This document shows positions 55,732 to 62,753 of a DNA stretch of 64,000 nt, piece after piece. The stretch covers positions 5,084,001 through 5,148,000 of the forward strand of contig NZ_CP113910.1 in assembly GCF_024701375.2 (NCBI RefSeq), written 5' to 3'. The stretch's first letter is position 1. Each line of letters begins with the position of its first letter. The notes under the pieces are model-generated. The model was not told where the DNA came from and ran no database searches. It was given only the letters and a program-made list of their open reading frames with translations. Made by a program: the position numbers and the translations under genes. The DNA comes from Streptomyces sp. KMM 9044 (GTDB taxonomy: Bacteria > Actinomycetota > Actinomycetes > Streptomycetales > Streptomycetaceae).

Positions 55732-55876
55732 CGTCGGTCGGTTCGGCGGTTTGCCCGTAATGTCCCCTGCCGTTCGAGGACGGGCCGTCGCGTGACGCTG
55801 CGGGGCGTCGGGTTCCACGGGCCCGAGGGTGCTGCGGGTCCTCTCCTCTCCGCTGTCGTCGGGGCGGGGCCGACCG

Positions 55877-57337
55877 TCAGGTGTGGGCCGGAAGCTGGGT
55901 GGCCCGCTGCCAGGCGGTGGCGAACGCCGGCGCCCAGGGCCAGGTGCGGTCGAGGTGGAGGGTGCGTCTGCGTGCGTGGGCGGTGAGCCGGGCGGGCAGG
56001 TGGTAGAGCCTCCTGCGGATCGTCTCCGGTTCGGCGGCGGCGAGTTCGGGCTCGTCATGCAGGAGAAGGAGCCTGGTCCATGCGTCGAGGTCCGCGGCGA
56101 TAGTGGCAGCCAGCACCCAGGCGGCGTTCAGCTGCCAGGACTTCGAGGGCAGCAGCCCGAGGCCGATCCGCTTGATCGCCTTGACACGATCCTCGACCTC
56201 GGCATGATCACGGTAGAGAGCATCGACGAACCACACCTGCCCGGAGCCGGACACCCCGGAAAGCCCCTGGTGGGCGGGGATGTTCGTGGCGACGATCTGG
56301 TAACGCCAGCCGGTGCGCTGCTCGAACGCGGTCAGCTTCTTCAGATCGCGGCGCGAGGGCTTGACCCGGCGCACGATCAGCCGCATCCCCTCGGGCCAGC
56401 CGCTCAGGTCGCGCACCCCGGTCAGCTCGGCGACCTGGTAGGTGACCTTCTGTCCGTCCGGGCCCTTGATCTCGTGGACCTCGCCGTCCTGCCGCAGCGC
56501 GTCGTTCCACACGTCCGCGGGCAGCAGTGCGATCGCGGCCTCGTCGGCGGTATTGATGGCCCAGCCGGTCACCCAGCGCACTCGGCGGCGGCTGGTGGTC
56601 AGCGCCTGCAGATGCTCAAGGAGGCCGTGGCTGAAGGCCGCGCCGTCGATCCTCACCAGCAGCTTCGACCACAGCGGCAGCGGGAGTTGCCGCAGCGCGG
56701 CGGCCAGCACCGTCTTGTGGTCGGCGACGTCGTTGGACGCCGCGTTGCCCGGCCGTAGCAGCATGGTCACGCACTCGCGGGTATTGGCCAGCCAGGCGCC
56801 CAGCGGGTGATGTCCGTAGCCGCCCTTGAACGTGCCGGCCGCGCCGTCCTTCTTGCTGGTGCAGGTCACCAAGGTGGCATCGAGATCCAGGACGTACCAG
56901 TTGGTGAGCGTGCGCCCGCATACCGAGATCCACGGGAACCCACCGGGCCGCAGGGCGAGCAGCGTCCACACCCCACGCCGTATCACGGCGCGCACGCGCT
57001 CCACCCGGGCTCCGACAGGGCCGTCGATGGCTTCCAGCGTGCGCCACAGGGTGCTGTCCGAGACCGGACGGGGGAAGAACGGCCTCCAGTGCTGCTGCAG
57101 TTGCTCGGCCTGCAGGACATTCCTCGCGCCGAGGACGATCGCGCAGGCCAGCTGGACCAGGGCCATCCCGCGATCCCGCCACCCCGGCCCGACGCCGCGG
57201 GGCAGCGCGGCGGCCAGGGCGCGGGTCAGCCCGACCCGGTCCGCGATCCGGTGCAGCAGCACCACGCCCGCATGCCCGACCAGGTTCTTGCCGTCGGCCC
57301 GCACAACGAGCCGACGATCCCATTCGGTAGCCTGCAC
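55877..57337 (-). CDS. IS1380-family transposase
   Basis: 486-aa DDE transposase. The first acidic residue lies in YVLDLDATLVTC, the second in VRIDGAAFSHG, and a conserved region DHAEVEDRVKAIKRIGLG holds the catalytic Glu. These are features of the IS1380 family. The frame is full length and unbroken, so the element may be active. It is transcribed opposite to the hsd genes. Confidence 0.88.
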   Translation of the reverse strand: MQATEWDRRLVVRADGKNLVGHAGVVLLHRIADRVGLTRALAAALPRGVGPGWRDRGMALVQLACAIVLGARNVLQAEQLQQHWRPFFPRPVSDSTLWRTLEAIDGPVGARVERVRAVIRRGVWTLLALRPGGFPWISVCGRTLTNWYVLDLDATLVTCTSKKDGAAGTFKGGYGHHPLGAWLANTRECVTMLLRPGNAASNDVADHKTVLAAALRQLPLPLWSKLLVRIDGAAFSHGLLEHLQALTTSRRRVRWVTGWAINTADEAAIALLPADVWNDALRQDGEVHEIKGPDGQKVTYQVAELTGVRDLSGWPEGMRLIVRRVKPSRRDLKKLTAFEQRTGWRYQIVATNIPAHQGLSGVSGSGQVWFVDALYRDHAEVEDRVKAIKRIGLGLLPSKSWQLNAAWVLAATIAADLDAWTRLLLLHDEPELAAAEPETIRRRLYHLPARLTAHARRRTLHLDRTWPWAPAFATAWQRATQLPAHT

Positions 57338-57342
57338 CTGTT

Positions 57343-57407
57343 GGGTGCCCCCACTCTGCGACGTTCTTGATCTAGGAAGTTCAGATCATCGCAGGTCAGG
57401 GGCACCC
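57343..57407. repeat. 65-nt nested palindrome before the transposase
   Basis: Three nested inverted pairs surround a centre near 57376: GGGTGCCCC/GGGGCACCC (57343/57399), TGCGA/TCGCA (57357/57389) and TGATCT/AGATCA (57368/57383). It ends just upstream of the transposase start. It could be a hairpin limiting transposase expression or a transposase-binding site. Confidence 0.7.
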
Positions 57408-57458
57408 TTCCGCTATCAGGGCGTCACATCACTGACGGACGGCCCTCGTAGCTGAATA

Positions 57459-57728
57459 CACGAGGTAGATTGGGTGGCCCGGCAGGAAGCGTCCCTGGAG
57501 CCCATCCTGTCCTCGATCAACGATGCCCGGAACAGAAGTACCAATCTCCGCGCCTCCCTCCTCCGCGCAGCCTTCACCGGTGCCCTCGTCCCTCAGGACC
57601 CTGCCGACGAACCGGCATCAGTACTGCTCGACCGGATTCGCGCTGAGCAGAAGGCGAAGCCTCCCCGTAAGCGCACCGCACGCAAGCCCCGTTCCACCCC
57701 GCCCGGTCAGGAAGAACTGCCCTCATGA
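57459..57728 (+). pseudogene. hsdS: Type I specificity subunit, 3' part
   Basis: 89 codons continuing the interrupted hsdS: HEVDWVARQEASLEPIL, RSTNLRASLLRAAFTGALVP and the C-terminal DEPASVLLDRIRAEQ typical of HsdS ends, then a basic tail. GTG 57474 could start a short peptide. Its TGA overlaps the ATG of hsdM (ATGA at 57725-57728), the coupling of the original R-S-M operon. Confidence 0.85.
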
Positions 57729-59341
57729 GCACCACCCCCGCTCCAGTGAACAGCGCCACGTCTCCCCGCCGGTCCGCCGGAGAGACGACCTCGACACTCG
57801 TCAACCGGCTCTGGTCGTACTGCGAGCTGCTCCGGCACTCCGGCGTCTCCACCCTCGACTACGTCGAGCAGCTGACCTACCTCCTCTTCCTGAAGATGGC
57901 CGACGAGCGTGCCAAGCGCCCGGCGAGGTTTCGTAGGAATGAGCCCGAGGAGGCGCTCGTCCCCGAGGGCCTGGACTGGCCCAGCCTCACCAGCCGGTCG
58001 GCCGAGGACCTCTTGGAGCACTACGAGCACATTTTGCGGGAGCTCGGCCGCAAGGGCGGCACCATGCTCGGCGAGGTCTTCACCAAGGCGCAGAACAAGA
58101 TCCACGAACCGGCCGTCCTGGACCGGCTGGTCAAGGACCTGATCGACCCCCACACCTGGACCCGCGCGAACCAGGACCTCAAGGGCGACGCCTACGAAGG
58201 CCTCCTCCAGCGCGGTGCCGAGGACCGCAAGACCGGAGCCGGCCAGTACTTCACCCCCCGCCCGCTCATCGACGCCATGGTCGACTGCGTGCAGCCCAAG
58301 CCCGGTGAGTCGGTCACCGACCCCGCCTGCGGCACCGGCGGCTTCCTCATCGCCGCGCACGCCCACATCGCCGAGCGCTACGAGGACGAGCTCTACGGCG
58401 ACCAGGCCCGCAAGCTCCAGACGGGCGCCATCACCGGGTACGAACTGGTCCGGGAGACCGCCCGGCTGGCGCTGATGAACATGCTTCTGCATGGCATCGG
58501 CACCTCCGAGGGCCGCCCCCTCATCACGGTCCAGGACTCCCTTGCGAAGTCGCCCCACAAGTTCTACGACATCGTGCTCGCCAACCCGCCCTTCGGCGTG
58601 GGATCGGTGACCGGCGAGGCCTACACCGCCCGTAAGGACTTCTGGACGCAGACCACCAACAAGCAGCTCAACTTCGTCCAGCACATCTACACCCTGCTGA
58701 AGACGAACGGCCGGGCCGCGCTCGTCCTGCCGGACAACGTCCTGTTCGAGGGCGGCGCCGGTGTGGAGATCCGCCGCCGCATGCTGGAGCTCACCAATGT
58801 CCACACGCTGCTGCGGCTGCCCACCGGCATTTTCTATGCCAACGGCGTCAAGGCGAACGTCCTGTTCTTCGACAAGGTCCCGCCCCGTCCCGGCGGCAAG
58901 CCCGCCACCAAGCAGCTCTGGGTCTACGACTTCCGCACCGACCAGAGCTTCACCCTCAAGCAGCGCGCCCTGCGCCGCGAGCACCTCGACGACTTCGTCG
59001 CCGCCTTCCACTCCGGAGGCAAGGACTACTCGACCCGAAAGCCCAGTGAGTGCTTCCAGCCTTATGAGTACGATGAGTTGATCGCACGCGACAAGGTCAA
59101 CCTCGACCTGACGGTTCTTCAGTCCGCCTCCGCTTCCTCCGCCCCGCTCGCGCCTCCGGACGTGATCGCTCAGGAGATCGTGGATGAACTGGAAAGCGCT
59201 CTGGCCGAGTTCACTGCCGTCGCCCAGGCCCTGAAGAAGGCCGTGGGCACGGCCGCCGGTCCCGAAACGGACCAGGTCGAGGGCGACCCCACGAACAGCA
59301 CCACTACTGGCACCACCGAAGAGACAGACCAGGAGCGGTAG
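57725..59341 (+). CDS. hsdM: Type I methyltransferase M subunit
   Basis: 538-aa N6-adenine methyltransferase. After the helical N-terminal domain (LDYVEQLTYLLFLKMADE), GQYFTPRPLIDAMVD precedes the SAM-binding DPACGTGGF (199-207) and the catalytic NPPF (287-290). LRLPTGIFYANGVKANVLFF is a further family segment. The last 40 residues are Thr/Glu-rich. ATG 57725 overlaps the hsdS stop. It would pair with HsdS; with HsdS broken, its own activity is doubtful unless another S subunit exists. Confidence 0.95.
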   Translation: MSTTPAPVNSATSPRRSAGETTSTLVNRLWSYCELLRHSGVSTLDYVEQLTYLLFLKMADERAKRPARFRRNEPEEALVPEGLDWPSLTSRSAEDLLEHYEHILRELGRKGGTMLGEVFTKAQNKIHEPAVLDRLVKDLIDPHTWTRANQDLKGDAYEGLLQRGAEDRKTGAGQYFTPRPLIDAMVDCVQPKPGESVTDPACGTGGFLIAAHAHIAERYEDELYGDQARKLQTGAITGYELVRETARLALMNMLLHGIGTSEGRPLITVQDSLAKSPHKFYDIVLANPPFGVGSVTGEAYTARKDFWTQTTNKQLNFVQHIYTLLKTNGRAALVLPDNVLFEGGAGVEIRRRMLELTNVHTLLRLPTGIFYANGVKANVLFFDKVPPRPGGKPATKQLWVYDFRTDQSFTLKQRALRREHLDDFVAAFHSGGKDYSTRKPSECFQPYEYDELIARDKVNLDLTVLQSASASSAPLAPPDVIAQEIVDELESALAEFTAVAQALKKAVGTAAGPETDQVEGDPTNSTTTGTTEETDQER

Positions 59342-59411
59342 TCCGGCTCTCGGCCCCTTTGGCCACCCAGCCCAGAGGTCCCGTCGGCGGCCACTCCGTC
59401 AAACGGGACGG

Positions 59412-59455
59412 AACGGCGTGTGGGCCCGTACACGCGTACGGGCCCACACGCCGTT
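59412..59455 (+). terminator. Terminator between the two methylase genes
   Basis: Perfect 19-bp arms (59412-59430 and 59437-59455) around a six-base loop. It ends the hsdR-S-M transcript and implies a separate promoter for the second methylase gene, only 29 bases away. Confidence 0.8.
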
Positions 59456-59484
59456 CCGGGACAGGCACAGGGACTGGGTGAAAC

Positions 59485-60981
59485 ATGGTCAACGGGCTCG
59501 GCAACGGCGTGACGGGAACGGCCGCAGGGGGTGTGCCGGAGAGACTCTGGACCGGAGAGGACATTGCCGTACGGCTCCTGAGGTTCTACGACGAGAAGAC
59601 CAGCACCCGTGCCATCACGCGCCTCCAGTTCGTGGAGCACGTCGGCTACCTGCTCTTCCTGAAGCTGGACCATGAGCGCTCACAGCGGCCGGGACGGTTC
59701 GCCCGCAAGTCCGTTGCCCCCGAAGGATCCTGGCCGAAGCTCACGGACCTCGGCGGGGACGCCCTGCACAGCGGACTCACCGATCTCATGCGTGAGCTCG
59801 ACGACCAGGCACCCAGCCGCTCCGACCGGCGGGTCGCCGGCATGGTCTTCCGCGACGCCCAGCCCTGGGACCTCGGCCGCATGGCCGAACTCGCCAAGCT
59901 GATCACGGAGCAGATAGACCCCTACCAGTGGCGGCTCATACCCCAGACCGAACTGGGGCGTGCCTTCACCATCATGCTGCGCGCCTGCCGGGAGGACATC
60001 GACCGAAAGATCGACACCGGTCAGACGCTGACCCCGTTTCCCGTCCTGAACGCTGTCGTCAAGATCCTCGACGTAGGGCCCGACGACATCGTCATCGACC
60101 CGGCCTGCGGCACCGGCTCCACGCTCATCGCGGCCTACCAGGAGATGCAGTCCACCGACCCGGCCGCCATTGCCGGAGCGGACCTGGACGCCCAGATGTG
60201 CCGGCTCGCCACCCTGAACATCCTGTTCAACACGGGCCGCCCTCTCTCTGACCCCGCGCCGGTGAAGCTCGCGGACACCCTCACGCACAAGGTCCCCGTG
60301 GTGCGGGAAGACAGCAGGCTCCCCACCGTGGCCATCTGCAACCCGCCCTTCAGAAGCGACGGCGTGGTGCCCAACGCCACCATGCGCGACGACTTCCTTG
60401 CCTACGGAGACTTCCCCACCAACTTCCTCCAGCACCTCATGGTCACTCTGGGGTCAGGGGCGCGGGCTGCGGTGTTCGTGCCCGACGGTGTGCTGTTCGG
60501 CGCAGGCGCGGCAGCCACCACAAGGCGCGCGCTGCTGAAGAACTGCGACGTGCACACGCTCCTGCGGCTGCCCACCGGGATGTTCCACCGCAAGGGAGTG
60601 AAGTCGAACATCCTCTTCTTCACCAAGTCCACCCCTAAGCCGAACGGCCAGCCCGTCACGCAGAACCTGTGGGTCTACGACGCCCGCACGGGCAACCACC
60701 GCACGGACACCGGGAACCCGGTCACGGAGGCCGACTTCGACGACTTCGTCGCCGCGTGTATGCCTGGTGGGGACATCACCGAACGCACCGAGTCGGAGCG
60801 CTTCCGTCGCTACCCGGTGAACGAGCTGCTGGACCACCCGGCCGTGACCTTCGACCTGAAGGCCAACCTCGCGCCGGAGGTGGACGACTTCGGCTCCCCG
60901 AAGGAGATCGCCACCGAGATCGCCGATCTGCTGGACACCGCCGCAATGCACTTCCGTGAGGTTGCGGAGGCTTTGCCGTAG
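59485..60981 (+). CDS. Second HsdM-like N6-adenine methyltransferase
   Basis: 498-aa protein clearly related to the upstream HsdM. The N-terminal FVEHVGYLLFLKLDHERSQR matches FVEQ-type helices, motif I is DPACGTGST (205-213; the usual second Gly is Ser), the catalytic motif is NPPF (286-289), and LRLPTGMFHRKGVKSNILFF matches. The region before motif I lacks the GxYFTPR form (it has TLTPFPVLNAVVK). No S or R gene follows. It could be an orphan methylase, a partner of the same HsdS, or a modification/defence enzyme of its own. ATG 59485 has only a weak GGTGAAAC upstream. Confidence 0.88.
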   Translation: MVNGLGNGVTGTAAGGVPERLWTGEDIAVRLLRFYDEKTSTRAITRLQFVEHVGYLLFLKLDHERSQRPGRFARKSVAPEGSWPKLTDLGGDALHSGLTDLMRELDDQAPSRSDRRVAGMVFRDAQPWDLGRMAELAKLITEQIDPYQWRLIPQTELGRAFTIMLRACREDIDRKIDTGQTLTPFPVLNAVVKILDVGPDDIVIDPACGTGSTLIAAYQEMQSTDPAAIAGADLDAQMCRLATLNILFNTGRPLSDPAPVKLADTLTHKVPVVREDSRLPTVAICNPPFRSDGVVPNATMRDDFLAYGDFPTNFLQHLMVTLGSGARAAVFVPDGVLFGAGAAATTRRALLKNCDVHTLLRLPTGMFHRKGVKSNILFFTKSTPKPNGQPVTQNLWVYDARTGNHRTDTGNPVTEADFDDFVAACMPGGDITERTESERFRRYPVNELLDHPAVTFDLKANLAPEVDDFGSPKEIATEIADLLDTAAMHFREVAEALP

Positions 60982-60989
60982 ATAGAAGT

Positions 60990-61017
60990 GGGGGGCTACT
61001 GCGCCCAGCAGCCCCCC
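60990..61017. terminator. Terminator between convergent genes
   Basis: GGGGGGCTACTG (60990-61001) pairs with CAGCAGCCCCCC (61006-61017) with one mismatch, between the second methylase gene and the leftward DUF397 gene. Confidence 0.75.
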
Positions 61018-61026
61018 CGTGTTCGC

Positions 61027-61221
61027 TCAGCCAGCCGCGGCGAAGGCCACGAACGTGGCCCAACCGTCTGCCCGCACGGAGAGGTGCGGCCGGTGTACGT
61101 CCTTGGAGTCACGGACATGGATTACGACGGTGTCGACCGCGACCTCCACGCACTCGCCCCCCTCGTTACCGCTGTAGCTGCTCTTGCGCCAGACGAGCTG
61201 TCGGAAGCTCTCAGCACTCAT
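61027..61221 (-). CDS. DUF397-family small protein
   Basis: 64-aa protein with the family signature WRKSSYSGNEGGECVEVA and a C-terminal VRADGWATFVAF. DUF397 proteins are encoded next to WhiJ-type regulators in Streptomyces, in many copies per genome, and are thought to modulate them. ATG 61221 overlaps the end of the regulator gene by 11 bp, so the two are translationally coupled. Confidence 0.93.
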   Translation of the reverse strand: MSAESFRQLVWRKSSYSGNEGGECVEVAVDTVVIHVRDSKDVHRPHLSVRADGWATFVAFAAAG

Positions 61222-62095
61222 CGTCGGTCTGCATCCTCTCGATCAGAGCCAGAGACTCTCGCGGAGTGAGTGCCTGGGCCCTGATACTGCCGTAGCGTGC
61301 GGCCAGAATACGGACCTCGTCCATGTCCGTGGCCAGACGTGCGACAGCCTGTACTTCTGTGTACCCCACCTGAGGCTTTCCCTTTGGTGTCAGCAAGGTG
61401 AAAGAACCGCCCATACAGGCATGCTCGGATCGGTTTGTGGGCATCACCTGCAACTCGACTGTGCGGAACCGTCCGAGTTCGAGTAGCCGGGACAACTGCT
61501 CCTTGTGGACCTCTGGGCCGCCGATCGGTCGACGAAGTACTACCTCTTCGATCACGGCAGTCACCATGGGCGGGGGCCATTCGGTCAGGATGTGTTGGCG
61601 GTCCATCCTTGAGGTCACTCGCTGTTCGATGGTCTCCTCTGTCAGTAAGGGCTTCCGCATCTCGTACAGCGCCCGGGTTCGCCGTTCGGTCTGGAACAGC
61701 CCGGGGACGTCATGGTTGTTGTAGAAGTTGACCTCAACCGCCTCCGCCTCCAGCCGCGCATAGTCCCGGAACCAAGCCGGGTGCCGGACCCGTGCACGTG
61801 CCTTGGCCCGCGCCACGTCCTCCTTCGTCGCCTTCAGGAGTCCGCCCGCATCGAGCAGGTCGTCCGCCGCGTCGAGGAACTCGGGCTGAGGCGTTCTGCG
61901 GCCCCGTTCCAGGGACGAGACCTGGTCCTCGCCGTACCCCAGCCGGTCGCCCAACTCCTTTTGGGTCAGGCCGGCGCGCTCCCGCAGGAGTTTGACCTGT
62001 CTGCCGACAGCCCGGTTCAGGTCGATGAGGCCGTCCGCGTCCTCCGAGGGCTCGGGGCGGCCTTCGGTGTCGTTCTGACGGGGTCCCGATGTCAT
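61211..62095 (-). CDS. WhiJ-type helix-turn-helix regulator (Xre/DUF5753)
   Basis: 294-aa DNA-binding protein. The Xre-type helix-turn-helix is about 29-85 (VKLLRERAGLTQKELGDRLG and VSSLERGRRTP). The rest matches the DUF5753 ligand/partner domain (FYNNHDVPGLFQTERRTRAL, RRPIGGPEVHKEQLSRLLEL). Members include WhiJ, a developmental repressor whose effect is relieved by its small DUF397 partner. ATG 62095 was preferred to the adjacent GTG 62098. Divergent from an ATPase gene, the usual trio. Confidence 0.9.
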   Translation of the reverse strand: MTSGPRQNDTEGRPEPSEDADGLIDLNRAVGRQVKLLRERAGLTQKELGDRLGYGEDQVSSLERGRRTPQPEFLDAADDLLDAGGLLKATKEDVARAKARARVRHPAWFRDYARLEAEAVEVNFYNNHDVPGLFQTERRTRALYEMRKPLLTEETIEQRVTSRMDRQHILTEWPPPMVTAVIEEVVLRRPIGGPEVHKEQLSRLLELGRFRTVELQVMPTNRSEHACMGGSFTLLTPKGKPQVGYTEVQAVARLATDMDEVRILAARYGSIRAQALTPRESLALIERMQTDDEC

Positions 62096-62165
62096 CACGC
62101 TTCCCCCAACTCACCTGCCCCCGCCCGGTTACTTCCGTCAGAACGGACACGCAACCGTCAGCAGC

Positions 62166-62186
62166 GGTACAGGCGCGTGCTGTACC
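62166..62186. promoter_or_regulatory. Inverted repeat 1 in the divergent WhiJ-type region
   Basis: GGTACAG-(7 nt)-CTGTACC, perfect arms, between the regulator and the ATPase gene. Probable operator for the adjacent helix-turn-helix protein or another dimeric regulator. Confidence 0.55.
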
Positions 62187-62196
62187 GGTGGTTCTT

Positions 62197-62215
62197 CTGG
62201 TCAGCGTACGACCAG
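62197..62215. promoter_or_regulatory. Inverted repeat 2 in the divergent WhiJ-type region
   Basis: CTGGTC-(7 nt)-GACCAG, perfect arms with the same 7-nt spacer as the repeat 11 bp to its left; centres are 30 bp apart (about three helical turns). Confidence 0.5.
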
Positions 62216-62233
62216 TCAGCCACGCTCTGTCAC

Positions 62234-62707
62234 ATGAAGTACGAAATCCGTGACCGATCCTGTCTGCCCCGCCGACTTCCCGCGCCCGCCCCCTTCCGTC
62301 AGCAGTTCAGCTCGACCAGATGCGGAGCACGGCTTGCTCGTCTCCTCGCGGCTCAACAGTTGGCGGACTGGGGGTGGGCCAGGGGCGGCGAATACCTGGA
62401 GGCCGCCGAGCTGGTGGTGGGTGAACTCGCCGCGAACGCGGTCACCCACGGCCGCGTGCCCGGCAGGGACTTCCTGCTCACGATGACGCTGGTCAGGCCC
62501 CAGGAGAGCGGCTCCGGCACCCTCCGGATCGAGGTGGCGGACAGCAGGGGAGAGCGGCTGCCCTTCCCGGCGCCGGAGCCCTGCCCGGACGGAGAGCACG
62601 GCCGTGGACTGGTCCTCGTGAGCGCGCTCGCGGCCCGGTGGGGCGTCGTACCCCGGTCGCCCTCGGGAAAGACCGTATGGGCCGAGCTGCCAAGTCCGCC
62701 GGGATGA
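62234..62707 (+). CDS. HATPase-fold regulator (anti-sigma-factor-like)
   Basis: 157-aa GHKL ATPase of the anti-sigma/AbaA-neighbour type. The N-box is AAELVVGELAANAVTHG, followed by LRIEVADSRGERLP and the G-box DGEHGRGLVLVSALA. It starts at ATG 62234, giving MKYEIRDRSCLP; the frame stays open far upstream but that part overlaps the divergent regulator gene. With the regulator and DUF397 gene it makes a WhiJ-type trio. Confidence 0.87.
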   Translation: MKYEIRDRSCLPRRLPAPAPFRQQFSSTRCGARLARLLAAQQLADWGWARGGEYLEAAELVVGELAANAVTHGRVPGRDFLLTMTLVRPQESGSGTLRIEVADSRGERLPFPAPEPCPDGEHGRGLVLVSALAARWGVVPRSPSGKTVWAELPSPPG

Positions 62708-62753
62708 GGCGGCGCGTGATCTCAACTGCCTGCCTCGCCCCTCTGCCCGACGA

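Larger units (their letters stand above)
55705..57458. mobile_element. IS1380-family insertion in hsdS
   Basis: Aligning the two HsdS repeats (EEQLRIVAEVGRQVA with RQKEAI + HEVDWVARQ) shows that coding sequence jumps from ATA (55702-55704) to CAC (57459). The insert between carries one transposase on the minus strand. ATA also occurs at 57456-57458, so a 3-bp (or longer, degraded) target duplication is possible. The only terminal symmetry found is TGTGACG (55727-55733) facing CGTCACA (57422-57428), slightly inside these limits, so the exact IS ends are uncertain. Confidence 0.8.

Noticed and set aside
55717..56058. A 113-codon leftward ORF downstream of the transposase
   Set aside because: Pro/Arg/Ser-rich low-complexity translation overlapping the transposase end; no support as a gene.
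61712..62233. N-terminal extension of the HATPase gene
   Set aside because: It overlaps the divergent WhiJ-type regulator gene and its promoter region; conserved sequence starts at ATG 62234.
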